Shown here in pieces: positions 41,833-49,470 of a DNA stretch of 64,000 nucleotides. The stretch comes from Corynebacterium casei LMG S-19264 (GTDB lineage Bacteria; Actinomycetota; Actinomycetes; Mycobacteriales; Mycobacteriaceae): assembly GCF_000550785.1 (NCBI RefSeq), contig NZ_CP004350.1, forward strand, positions 2,522,009-2,586,008, written 5' to 3'. A program made the position numbers and the translations under genes. The number at the start of each line of letters is the position of its first letter. The first letter of the stretch is position 1. Below the pieces are notes generated by a model. The model did no database searches. It had not been told where the DNA came from and saw nothing but the letters and a program-made list of their open reading frames with translations.

Positions 41833-42567
41833 ATGACGAGAACTGAAGGCTCCCCGCGGCTGCGCCGCCGCCACATCGCCCTGGCCATCGCCACGATCAT
41901 CCTGCTCATCTTCACCGGGGTCGGGGTCTACGGCATCATCATCGGCCCCGCCAACCCGGAGCACACCGCACCACAGCCTGACCCTCCAGGCACCGAGACT
42001 CCAGCACCGTCCCCGGCTCCGGCGGAGGTCGAGATCCCCGGCATCGCCCCCTCGACCGACCCGGAGGACTTCGCCCGCAGTGCCGCCGAGGCACTGTTCA
42101 CCTGGGACACCACCAGCGGGTTGATGCCCCTGGACTACACCGCCACCGTGCTGGAGGTCGCCGACCCCAGCGGCGTCGAGCAAGCCGGACTGGCCTCGGA
42201 CATCGCCGGCTACCTCCCGACCCGGGAGGCCTGGGTCGAGCTGCGCAAGCATTCCACCCGCCAGCATCTGAGCATCGACCGGGCCTACGTCCCCGAGCAG
42301 TGGGACGAGGCCCTGGCCCAGGCCCAGCCGGGACAACTGCCCGAGGGCGCGACCGCGATCACCATCGAAGGCACCCGGCACCGCGACGGCACATGGAACG
42401 ACGCCCCCGCCACCTCCGAGCACCCGGTCACCTTCACCCTCTTCCTCACCTGCCCGAAGGCCACCAGCACCCCGGAGAGCACCGCCACGGTGGCGCCCTC
42501 CACGGAGGGGCAAGAGGACTCCTGTTTCCTCATGCGGCTCTCGGCGCTGGATACGCCCCTGCGCTGA
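41833..42567 (+). CDS. Single-pass membrane conjugation protein (TcpC/VirB8-like candidate)
   Basis: The protein is 244 residues. A short basic N-terminus (RLRRRH) leads to one transmembrane helix (IALAIATIILLIFTGVGVY, about 15-33). A Pro/Ala-rich linker (45-70) is followed by an extracytoplasmic alpha/beta domain (about 75-244) containing FARSAAEALFTWDTTS. The FxxxYF-like helix after the linker and the overall size match the NTF2-like VirB8/TcpC group of Gram-positive conjugation systems, though the identity is not certain. It lies 17 bp before the M23 hydrolase gene. It would scaffold the mating channel. Confidence 0.65.
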   Translation: MTRTEGSPRLRRRHIALAIATIILLIFTGVGVYGIIIGPANPEHTAPQPDPPGTETPAPSPAPAEVEIPGIAPSTDPEDFARSAAEALFTWDTTSGLMPLDYTATVLEVADPSGVEQAGLASDIAGYLPTREAWVELRKHSTRQHLSIDRAYVPEQWDEALAQAQPGQLPEGATAITIEGTRHRDGTWNDAPATSEHPVTFTLFLTCPKATSTPESTATVAPSTEGQEDSCFLMRLSALDTPLR

Positions 42568-42583
42568 GACGAAAGGCCGTGCG

Positions 42584-44236
42584 ATGAAGAAAGCCGTGGC
42601 CGCTCTGGCCGTCCTGGTTCTGCTGGGCCCGATGTTCGCCCTGGTCGGCGTCGGCCTGATCATGAACCCCGCCGCCTCCGCCCAATGCGTAGCCCCCGGG
42701 GAGAACGGTGATGTTGGCGATGTTGGTGATGTCCCCGATGAGCTCACCGCCGAGACCGCCAACGGCGAGACGATCACGCTGGGCAAGAAGCAGCTCGAGC
42801 ACGCGGCCACGATCATCCAGACCGGCTCGAAGACCGAGGGCGTCACCCGCGACGGGGTCCAGATCGCCCTGATGGCGGCACTGACCGAATCCGTGCTCAA
42901 GCAGCTGTCGAACACCAGCTCCTACCCCGAATCCGGCGACATGCCCAACGACGGCAATGGCTCCGACAACGACTCTCTGGGGCTGTTCCAGATGCGCCCG
43001 CAATCCGGGTGGGGATCGGTCGAAGAGCTGATGGATCCCGACTACCAGGCTGAAGCGTTCTACGGCGGGCCGGACGGTCCCAACGGCGGTTCCCCGCGGG
43101 GCCTGCTGGATATCGACGGGTGGGAGGAGATGAGCAAGGGCGAAGCCGCCCAAGCCGTCGAAGTCAGCGCCTACCCCGACCGCTACGCCAACTACGAGCC
43201 GGTCGCCGAGGCCATCCTCACCAAGCTGTCGACCTCAGAGGACGGCAGCGGCGACGGGGAAGAAGATGATCAGCCGGCCGCGGAGACCTCCCGCGTGGTC
43301 TTCCCCCTCCCGGAGGACACCTGGGTCGCGACCTCCCCGTTCGGCCCGCGCACGCACCCGATCACCGGCGAAGAGACCCTGCACACCGGCAGTGACTTCG
43401 CCGCCGAGGACGGTACCGAGATCCTCGCCGCCGCTGATGGCACTGTGGCTGAGGCCCAGTACACCGACTCCGGCGGCGGGATCGTCGTCATCGACCACCA
43501 GGTCGACGGGCAGCGACTGGCCACGGCCTATATCCACATGTGGGAAGACGGCATCCACGTCCAGGTCGGCGATGAGATCACGGCGGGGCAGCACATCGCC
43601 GACGTCGGAAGTTCCGGCCAGTCCACCGGAGCCCATCTGCACTTCGAAGTCCGCGAAGGCGGACCAGACGGCGACTACACCGACCCCGCCGCTTGGCTTA
43701 ACGATCACGACGCGGCAGACCTCCCCGAGGCCGAAGGCGGCAACCCAGAACCCGGCGAGGACGGCTGCGAGACCGACGACGGTGGCGGGACAGGCGAAGA
43801 CCCCAGCGACTTCGACGGGGATGATCCCAGCCAGATGGTCGACGATCCCACCAGCGACGGGCAGATCACCGCGCGCATGCTCCACGTCCACGACGAGGCG
43901 CTGAAGGCCTACCCCGACACCTCCTGGGCCTGTTATTCCCCCAGACCCGGGCAGAAGTCCGAGCACCCGTTGGGCCGGGCCTGCGATGTCACGTTCGGCA
44001 ACCCGATCGGGCAGATGCCGACGCCGGATCAGCTCGAGGCGGGCTGGGACTTCACGCACTGGATGCAAGACCATGCCGAGGACCTGGGCGTGGAGTATCT
44101 GATCTGGCAGGGCAAGATCTGGTCGGTCGGCAGCGACAAGGACGGGTGGCGCGACTACGACGGTGGGGGCATGCACAGTCCCGAGGACATCACAGGCGGA
44201 CACTACGACCACGTCCACATCACGGTGAAAGAATAA
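42584..44236 (+). CDS. Conjugative cell-wall hydrolase: lysozyme-like plus M23 peptidase
   Basis: The protein is 550 residues. A signal/anchor helix (VAALAVLVLLGPMFALVGVGL, about 4-25) is followed by a lytic-transglycosylase-like domain (about 75-205; ALTESVLKQL with a likely catalytic Glu; SLGLFQMRPQSGWG). The M23 metallopeptidase domain (about 235-380) has HTGSDFAAEDG and HLHFEVREG, supplying the zinc ligands. A third domain (about 425-550; HPLGRACDVTFG, GGHYDHVHIT) resembles the C-terminal domain often attached to actinobacterial hydrolases. Together they would open peptidoglycan for the mating channel (VirB1-like role). It is the last intact gene of this stretch before cargo interrupts the transfer operon. 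Confidence 0.88.
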   Translation: MKKAVAALAVLVLLGPMFALVGVGLIMNPAASAQCVAPGENGDVGDVGDVPDELTAETANGETITLGKKQLEHAATIIQTGSKTEGVTRDGVQIALMAALTESVLKQLSNTSSYPESGDMPNDGNGSDNDSLGLFQMRPQSGWGSVEELMDPDYQAEAFYGGPDGPNGGSPRGLLDIDGWEEMSKGEAAQAVEVSAYPDRYANYEPVAEAILTKLSTSEDGSGDGEEDDQPAAETSRVVFPLPEDTWVATSPFGPRTHPITGEETLHTGSDFAAEDGTEILAAADGTVAEAQYTDSGGGIVVIDHQVDGQRLATAYIHMWEDGIHVQVGDEITAGQHIADVGSSGQSTGAHLHFEVREGGPDGDYTDPAAWLNDHDAADLPEAEGGNPEPGEDGCETDDGGGTGEDPSDFDGDDPSQMVDDPTSDGQITARMLHVHDEALKAYPDTSWACYSPRPGQKSEHPLGRACDVTFGNPIGQMPTPDQLEAGWDFTHWMQDHAEDLGVEYLIWQGKIWSVGSDKDGWRDYDGGGMHSPEDITGGHYDHVHITVKE

Positions 44237-44256
44237 TCTCGGAAGTTGCATCTAAA

Positions 44257-45850
44257 CCTGGATCCACCGATCGAGTAGTGGTTTTGATGGCGCGTTAAAC
44301 ACGAGAATGCCCCTGTGATCAGGGAAAATGGAACTTGCGACAGTTCACTTTCCAATTGATCAAGGAGCATCTCGCAGGTGCAACTCTCTCATACTTCGGC
44401 GGCCACGTCAGTGTCCTTCGATGACCCGAATCTCGTGTCGGCAGCCGGCCTGGTGCCGGCCGTCAAGCTCGCCGCAGATGCCGGCCTACACGCGCTGGCC
44501 GACCAGCACCTGAGCGTGCCCACGGACAAGGGCGCCAACGCCGGGGCGAAGGTGGCCTCCCTGGTGGCCGGGATGGTCGCCGGCGCCGACTCGATCGACG
44601 ACATGGCCCTGCTGCGCCACGGCGGCACCGGAAAGGTCTTCACCGGCCGGTACGCACCCTCGACGCTGGGCTCGTTCCTGCGTAAGTTCGCCTTCGGCCA
44701 CGTGCGCCAGCTCGACGCGGTCGCCTCCCGGGTGCTGACCGGGTTGAGCGCCCAGGCTCCGCTGCTGGTCCGTGAGCCCGGCCAGTACGTGTACGTCGAC
44801 GTCGATGACACCATCGTCCAGGTCCACGGCCACGCCAAGCAGGGCTCCAGCTACGGCTACTCGGGGGTCCGCGGGCTCAACGCGCAGCTGGCCACCGTCA
44901 ACACCACCGGCTCGGCTGATCGGCGACGCACTGGCCACCACCGGCCGCCTCGCCGGCATGGCCGGGGCAAGGACCCTGATGAGGGCCGACTCGGCCTACT
45001 ACGGCCACGCCGCCGTGCAGGCCGCGATCGCCGGCGGGGCCGAGGTGTCCGTCACCGTCAGGATGGACCCGGCCGTGAAGAAGGCCATCGCCGCCATCGA
45101 CGACAGTGCCTGGCAGACCATCAAGTACACCGACGCGGTCTACGACGAGGACACCGGCACCTGGATCTCGAGCGCCGAGGTCGCCGAGATCGACTACACC
45201 GCCTTCACCTCGAAGAGAAAGGGCCAACGCGTGCCCGGCCGCCTGGTGGTGCGCCGCATTCCCGAGCTCAACCCGAAGGACCTCGACCAGCCGACCCTGT
45301 TCGACACCCACCGGTTCCACGCCTTCTTCACCACCAGCGACCTGGACACCGTCACCGCGGACAAGACCCACCGCGCCCATGCCGTGATCGAGCAGGTCAA
45401 CGCCGATCTGAAGGACAGCGCGCTGGCCCACCTGCCCTCCGGGGAGTTCAATGCCAACGCCGCCTGGCTGGTGCTGGCCGTCCTCGCGTTCAACCTCACC
45501 CGGGCCGCGGCCACGATCGCCGGGGCCGGGCTGGCCAAGGCGACCACCGGCACCATCCGGCGCAAACTCATCAGCGTCCCGGCCCGGACCGCGACCTCCG
45601 CCCGCCGGATCACCCTGCACCTGCCGCAGGATTGGCCGTGGGAGACCGCCTGGACGAACCTATTCACCGCCATCAACGGACCACCACAGCAAGCTGCAGC
45701 CTGACCGACCAGCCGGCGAACGGCGCGACTTGAGGACCATCAGTGGAACGCTCCGGGCAGCGAGGCCCGGCGATCATTCCTGCCCGGAGGCTGCGACCTC
45801 AGCTGAAATCGGACCCGACACCTACTCCAGCGTTCATCGGTGGATCGAGG
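44257..45850 (+). mobile_element. IS1380-family insertion sequence (degenerate)
   Basis: The 15-bp terminal inverted repeats, CCTGGATCCACCGAT at the left (44257-44271) and CCTCGATCCACCGAT on the minus strand from 45850, differ at one base. A direct repeat CTAAA flanks the element (44252-44256 and 45851-45855). It interrupts a 38-bp repeat whose second copy is at 45967-46004. The transposase has an internal deletion. Confidence 0.85.
44378..45704 (+). pseudogene. IS1380-family transposase with internal deletion
   Basis: The first frame covers about 180 residues, with the family features YVYVDVDDTIVQVHGHAK (first catalytic Asp) and YSGVRGLNAQLATV. It then loses the frame near 44915. The second frame resumes at RLIGDALATTGRLAGMAGA, with TLMRADSAYYG (second Asp), and runs to the normal end with NFL-type sequence VLAFNLTRAAATI. 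The roughly 20-25 residues that usually lie between (a conserved Arg/Gly-rich stretch) are missing, so a deletion of about 60-70 bp plus a frameshift inactivated the gene. The 5' and 3' parts are otherwise well preserved, which suggests a fairly recent event. Confidence 0.85.
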
Positions 45851-45966
45851 CTAAAGCACGATTCATGCACTTGATACATGGCGGAATCGCGCCGATCTGC
45901 GGCAACACGTTAGGTCCGGGCCTACCCTGCGACGCACTCCTGACCTGGCCTTTCGTGCGGCGGATC

Positions 45967-46004
45967 GCATCTAATGCACGAATCGTGCATCTAATGTATC
46001 GCCG
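45967..46004. repeat. 38-bp direct repeat, second copy
   Basis: GCATCTAATGCACGAATCGT... repeats, with about 70-75% identity, the sequence interrupted by the IS1380 copy (44248-44256 continued at 45856-45884: GCATCTAA-AGCACGATTCAT...). Each copy contains an imperfect palindrome around GCACGAATCGTGC. They lie just upstream of the cargo cassette at 46-48.5 kb. They could be transposon-end remnants or regulator sites. Confidence 0.45.
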
Positions 46005-46033
46005 CACACGGACGCCGTCACTAAGTGCTGGTC

Positions 46034-46651
46034 CTATCCCAGCGCGTGGATTACCTCAGCAGTCGTGAGCACTTCGTGCGCGTAGGTCGGCCCGTCAATG
46101 TTGAGCGCGGCGTGCAGCGCCTCTTCGGACCTGGCCGCAGTCGCGTCACGGACCAAGGTCGTATGGAAGCCCAGTTCCATCCCGATCCTGGCCGTGGCCT
46201 CCAAGCACGTATTCGCCAGTAGTCCCACGCAGATGATCTTCTCCTTGCCGAACCGCTTGAGCTTGTGCTCCAGGTCGGTGTTCGGGAAGCCGCTGGAGGC
46301 CCAGTGTTCGGTGGCCACGACATCGCCGTCCTGGACCTGGAAGTCGTCGTGGAACGTCCCGCCCCAGGTGTCCTTGGCGAACGCCTGCCGCTCGGCAGCA
46401 CCGAGCTGATAGGGCGAGGGGTACTTCCAGTCCTGGTAGTCGCCGGGCTCCCACCGGTGGTGCGGTACGTGGTAGACGGTGATGCCCTTCTCCCGGGCGG
46501 CTGCCACTAGCGTGCGCAGGTTCTCGTGCATGTCGTTGGCCTCGGCGATGTCCTTGACCCAGGGGTAGAGCTTGCCGCCCTCGGTCAGGAAGTCGTTGTA
46601 CAGGTCCACGCACAGCAGTGCGGTGATCTCGGGCTCGTAGGCCGTGGTCAT
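46034..46651 (-). CDS. Isochorismatase-family cysteine hydrolase
   Basis: The protein is 205 residues. The catalytic triad is D in LLCVDLYNDFL (about 15), Lys in the central LKRFGKEKIICVG area and Cys in GLLANTCLEATAR (about 148), followed by MELGFHTTLVRDATAA, the family signature. These enzymes hydrolyse amide, vinyl-ether or N-carbamoyl bonds. No isochorismate pathway gene is nearby, so the substrate is more likely an amide or a small xenobiotic. It is the last gene of a four-gene minus-strand cassette (lipocalin-like, HxlR regulator, thioesterase, this gene) inserted among transfer genes. Confidence 0.9.
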   Translation of the reverse strand: MTTAYEPEITALLCVDLYNDFLTEGGKLYPWVKDIAEANDMHENLRTLVAAAREKGITVYHVPHHRWEPGDYQDWKYPSPYQLGAAERQAFAKDTWGGTFHDDFQVQDGDVVATEHWASSGFPNTDLEHKLKRFGKEKIICVGLLANTCLEATARIGMELGFHTTLVRDATAARSEEALHAALNIDGPTYAHEVLTTAEVIHALG

Positions 46652-46706
46652 GATGTCCTCCTCGTAATGAGTGGTGCCGGTATCGCGGTGATGCGCGTCG
46701 GTCGGG

Positions 46707-47513
46707 TCAGCGGGCGGCGACGAGCAGGGGTTGGCTCACGACTCCGAGGTATCCGTCCTGATCGTAGAGGTCCCCGTCGGTCACACCGCGGCCATCTGCG
46801 GAGATGATCGTGCGCGCGGTGATGTTGACCCACTCGGTGCCGGGCTGTCTGCCGAGGGTGAGTGTCATGGTCGGCGGGATGAACGCCCACTCGGTCTGGG
46901 AGAGCTCGGCGGAGAGCCCGTTGGCGGAGTCCGCGACGATCGCCAGCCGTTGGACGGGGCTGGTCTCCTCGCCGGCGACGAGCGGGATGCGGGGCCTGGC
47001 CCAGACGTTGGCCGGGCCCGTCTCCTGGTAGGAGCCTGCGACGAAGCGCCACTCGATGGCCCGCCCGTACCCCCAGTCCGGATCCACGCCGGGGAAGTAG
47101 ACCTGCTCCTGCTCCTCCGGCAGCGCCGGGGCTTCCACTGTGTGTGCTTGCTCGGTTGTTGCGCCGGGGGTGGCGCGGAGGCGCCAGGCGGTCGCGGTGA
47201 CCGCGAGCTTCTCGTTTGCCCACAGCTTGGCCTCGACCAGCTCGATCCGTTTGCCCGGCCGCAGGATCTGCGCTTCGGTGCGAATACGCCCCTGCGGGAT
47301 CGGGCCGAGCATGTCGATCGAGATCCGCCCGATCGGCATCCCCGCATCCGGGCGCACCCGCTCGACCGCGCGAGCCAGCAACGCCGCCGGCGGTCCGCCG
47401 TGCTGCATCGACTCGTCCCAGGGGCTCATTGTGGCCGCGGTGGAGTCGAACTCGTTCTCGGCGAGTGGCAGGTAGAATGCTGCGGGCAATGAGGCGGTAT
47501 CGGGTGCGGGCAT
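46707..47513 (-). CDS. Acyl-CoA thioesterase-like (double hot-dog) protein
   Basis: The protein is 268 residues, starting at ATG 47513 with AAAGGA upstream. It looks like a tandem hot-dog fold. The N-terminal half has STAATMSPWDESMQHGGPPAALLARAVE, where HGGPP is the typical loop, and ISIDMLGPIPQGRI. The C-terminal half has GLSAELSQTEWAFIPPTMTL and WVNITARTIISADGRGVTDGDLYDQDG. It hydrolyses acyl-CoA thioesters or binds acyl groups. The upstream region up to 47678 stays open but overlaps the gap to the regulator and has no ribosome site. It is co-directional with the isochorismatase-like gene 55 bp further on. Confidence 0.82.
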   Translation of the reverse strand: MPAPDTASLPAAFYLPLAENEFDSTAATMSPWDESMQHGGPPAALLARAVERVRPDAGMPIGRISIDMLGPIPQGRIRTEAQILRPGKRIELVEAKLWANEKLAVTATAWRLRATPGATTEQAHTVEAPALPEEQEQVYFPGVDPDWGYGRAIEWRFVAGSYQETGPANVWARPRIPLVAGEETSPVQRLAIVADSANGLSAELSQTEWAFIPPTMTLTLGRQPGTEWVNITARTIISADGRGVTDGDLYDQDGYLGVVSQPLLVAAR

Positions 47514-47584
47514 CGGGTGTCCTTTCCTGGTGCTTCTTCGGACCACCGCGGGCGCGGTGGCCGGGAGCGGAAGTGTTCCGGGGG

Positions 47585-48067
47585 CTATCCGGCCAGGGGT
47601 ACCGGTGTGCGGTCGGTGCTCGACGGGCGAATCCATGCCGTGGTCGCCACGGTGAGCTGACTTCCGCAGGCGCTGCACCTCTCACCCATGGTGCTGTGGG
47701 TACCGCAGGCGCGGCAGACGATCTCGATCTCCCGGTCGGCATCGCCGGTGGCGTGCTTGCCGGCCCACAGCGAGAAGGCGTGCAGGATCGGCAGCGCGTC
47801 CTTCGCGGCCTCGGTGGGCTGGTACTCGTAACGGGTGCGGCGCCCATCGTGGTAGGGATGCCGGGTGACGAGCCCGGCTTCGGTCATGGACTTCAACCGT
47901 GCTGCGAGTGTGTTGTCCGCGATACCGAGTCTTTCGCGTAGGGCGTCGAACCGTGTCTGTCCGTTCACCAGTTCGCGCAGGATCAGCAGCACCCAGGGGT
48001 CACCGACGGCTTGGACGCCGCGGGCGATCGAGCAGGCATCGTGCGACCAGTCAGAGCGCAGAGGCAC
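47585..48067 (-). CDS. HxlR-family regulator with C-terminal zinc ribbon
   Basis: The protein is 160 residues. The N-terminal CSIARGVQAVGDPWVLLILREL and FDALRERLGIADNTLAARLKSMTEAGLVTRHPYHDGRRTRYEYQPTEAA form the winged-helix of the HxlR family, including the wing. Residues about 118-138 have CRACGTHSTMGERCSACG, a four-Cys zinc ribbon added to the usual fold. The N-terminal Cys is the typical redox or electrophile sensor of this family. It overlaps the start of the lipocalin-like gene region by 17 bp and most likely controls this cassette in response to an aldehyde, quinone or similar compound. Confidence 0.9.
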   Translation of the reverse strand: MPLRSDWSHDACSIARGVQAVGDPWVLLILRELVNGQTRFDALRERLGIADNTLAARLKSMTEAGLVTRHPYHDGRRTRYEYQPTEAAKDALPILHAFSLWAGKHATGDADREIEIVCRACGTHSTMGERCSACGSQLTVATTAWIRPSSTDRTPVPLAG

Positions 48068-48509
48068 GATGCCACCTCAGCGTTCCGGTGCGGGCCTGGC
48101 CGTCCTGCTGGATGGGTTCCAGCAGGTCCAGGCTCAACGTGTCGTTCTGGATCGTGGCCCGGCGGGGCACGTCGCTGCCCTCCCAGTTCGGGAACAGGCT
48201 CGCGACCGGGTGATGGGTGATCACGTCTACGTCCACGCTGTAAGTGCCGGTATAGGCGAGGTAGCCGGCCGCGGCAGCGGCGCGTTCAGCGTCCGTGCCG
48301 CCGTGCAGGGCCCCGTCCGCATACGCCGGGCGGCCAGCGGCGCCAATCTGCACCGACATGTACCCGTCAGCGGTGTACATGATCATCCCGGTCGCGTGCT
48401 CCCCGAGCGGGTAGGCCACGTCGCTACCGTCGATGTCCTTCGTCTCGTAGGAGCCGAACGTCCACACGCCGACGACGGCGTCCTTCACTGATTCTTCACT
48501 GGCTTGCAT
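48051..48509 (-). CDS. Lipocalin-like domain protein
   Basis: The protein is 152 residues. It resembles the lipocalin-like (Lipocalin_5 type) family: opening VVGVWTFGSYETKDIDG, then GMIMYTADGYMSVQIG and the closing NDTLSLDLLEPIQ...TLRWHRA. It has no signal peptide, so it is cytoplasmic. These small beta-barrels bind hydrophobic ligands or act as cyclases in some pathways. It is the first gene of the four-gene cassette; the gap from 48510 to 48800 upstream carries its promoter. The stop overlaps the HxlR start by 17 bp. Confidence 0.8.
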   Translation of the reverse strand: MQASEESVKDAVVGVWTFGSYETKDIDGSDVAYPLGEHATGMIMYTADGYMSVQIGAAGRPAYADGALHGGTDAERAAAAAGYLAYTGTYSVDVDVITHHPVASLFPNWEGSDVPRRATIQNDTLSLDLLEPIQQDGQARTGTLRWHRASAL

Positions 48510-48800
48510 AAAGCAAGCCTACATCCGATGGCACGCGACGGCCAACCCACCTGGACGGCATGAGGACCCAAGCGAGCAGGCCATTCGGGCACTTCGATCA
48601 TCCGACCCTGCCGGTAAAGGTCCGAAGTTACATCAGATGCATTCGTCTCTTGATCGCACCGTGAACCCTCGACCCACCAGGTCAGTCGCATTCGATGCCC
48701 GGTTTCACGTGCGTGGGCTTCCACCGAGGTAATGCTCCGTGCCCGACGTTGACGCGAATCGGCGGCTGGCGCCCCACCCGGTGCCTGTGCACCTGGGGGC

Positions 48801-49067
48801 ATGGATGTTTTTCCCGATTTCGAGGGCATGAGCGGCATCGGTGATCTCATGGAGGTCGCCGGTGCCTTGCTCATGGCCGCGCTGATCATCGCCGTGCTCA
48901 TGGTCCTCGTCTCCGCGATCATCTGGGCGATCGCTGCGAGCACCGGCAACTACAGCCTCGCCGCCAAAGGCCGCATCGGCGTGCTCGTCTCCCTCGGCGG
49001 CGCGATCCTCGCTGGAGCGGCCACCGGATGGCTGAACTGGCTGGTCAACCTCGGCGAACAGCTCTGA
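48801..49067 (+). CDS. Pilin-sized two-TM membrane protein of transfer system (paralogue 1)
   Basis: The protein is 88 residues with two hydrophobic helices (LMEVAGALLMAALIIAVLMVLVS-type stretch at about 17-45, and GVLVSLGGAILAGAATGWL at about 59-78). It resembles the VirB2/TrbC-sized proteins of conjugation systems and probably the DUF6112 group found beside SCO6880-like genes. It is not preceded by a classical signal peptide. GTGCACCTGGGGG lies directly upstream of ATG 48801. A paralogue follows 130 bp downstream. It may form the channel or pilus-like subunit. Confidence 0.75.
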   Translation: MDVFPDFEGMSGIGDLMEVAGALLMAALIIAVLMVLVSAIIWAIAASTGNYSLAAKGRIGVLVSLGGAILAGAATGWLNWLVNLGEQL

Positions 49068-49199
49068 TCCCCGCCCCACTCCACGAACGACCCGAGCGCC
49101 CATCCAGATACCGGATGGGCGCTTCTTCATGCCACGACAACGCCCGTGCACCTTGCCGCAGACAAGCACCCAACGACTCTGCATGAAGGAGCGTCTGTC

Positions 49200-49469
49200 G
49201 TGATCAACATTGACCCCAATGACTCCGGACTCCCCGGCATCGAACAGCTGCGCGAGATCGTCGGCGCCGTGATGACCGTGGCGCTGATCCTGTCCGTGCT
49301 CGCCCTGATTATCTCCGCGATTGTCTGGGCGTACGGCTCCAACTCGAGCAACCCGAACCTCGCGGGCAGGGGCAAAATCGGTGTCCTCATCAGCTGTGCC
49401 GCAGCCGTCCTGTCGGGGGCCGCAGTCACCCTGGTGAACTTCTTCTGGGACGTCGGGCAGGGCATCTGA
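49200..49469 (+). CDS. Pilin-sized two-TM membrane protein of transfer system (paralogue 2)
   Basis: The protein is 89 residues from GTG 49200 with AAGGAG upstream. An earlier in-frame GTG at 49146 lacks a ribosome site. It has the same layout as the gene at 48801: soluble Gly/Pro N-terminus (DSGLPGIEQLREIVGA), a long hydrophobic helix (MTVALILSVLALIISAIVW), a short loop with NPNLAGRGKIGVL and a second helix (SCAAAVLSGAAVTLV). The loop motif A-x-KGRIGVLVS / A-GRGKIGVLIS is conserved between the two, so they are tandem duplicates. It ends 2 bp before the VirB6-like gene. Confidence 0.78.
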   Translation: MINIDPNDSGLPGIEQLREIVGAVMTVALILSVLALIISAIVWAYGSNSSNPNLAGRGKIGVLISCAAAVLSGAAVTLVNFFWDVGQGI

Positions 49470-49470
49470 G

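Noticed and set aside
44772..45733. Treating the two IS1380 frames as two genes
   Set aside because: They are the two halves of a single transposase separated by a deletion and frameshift.
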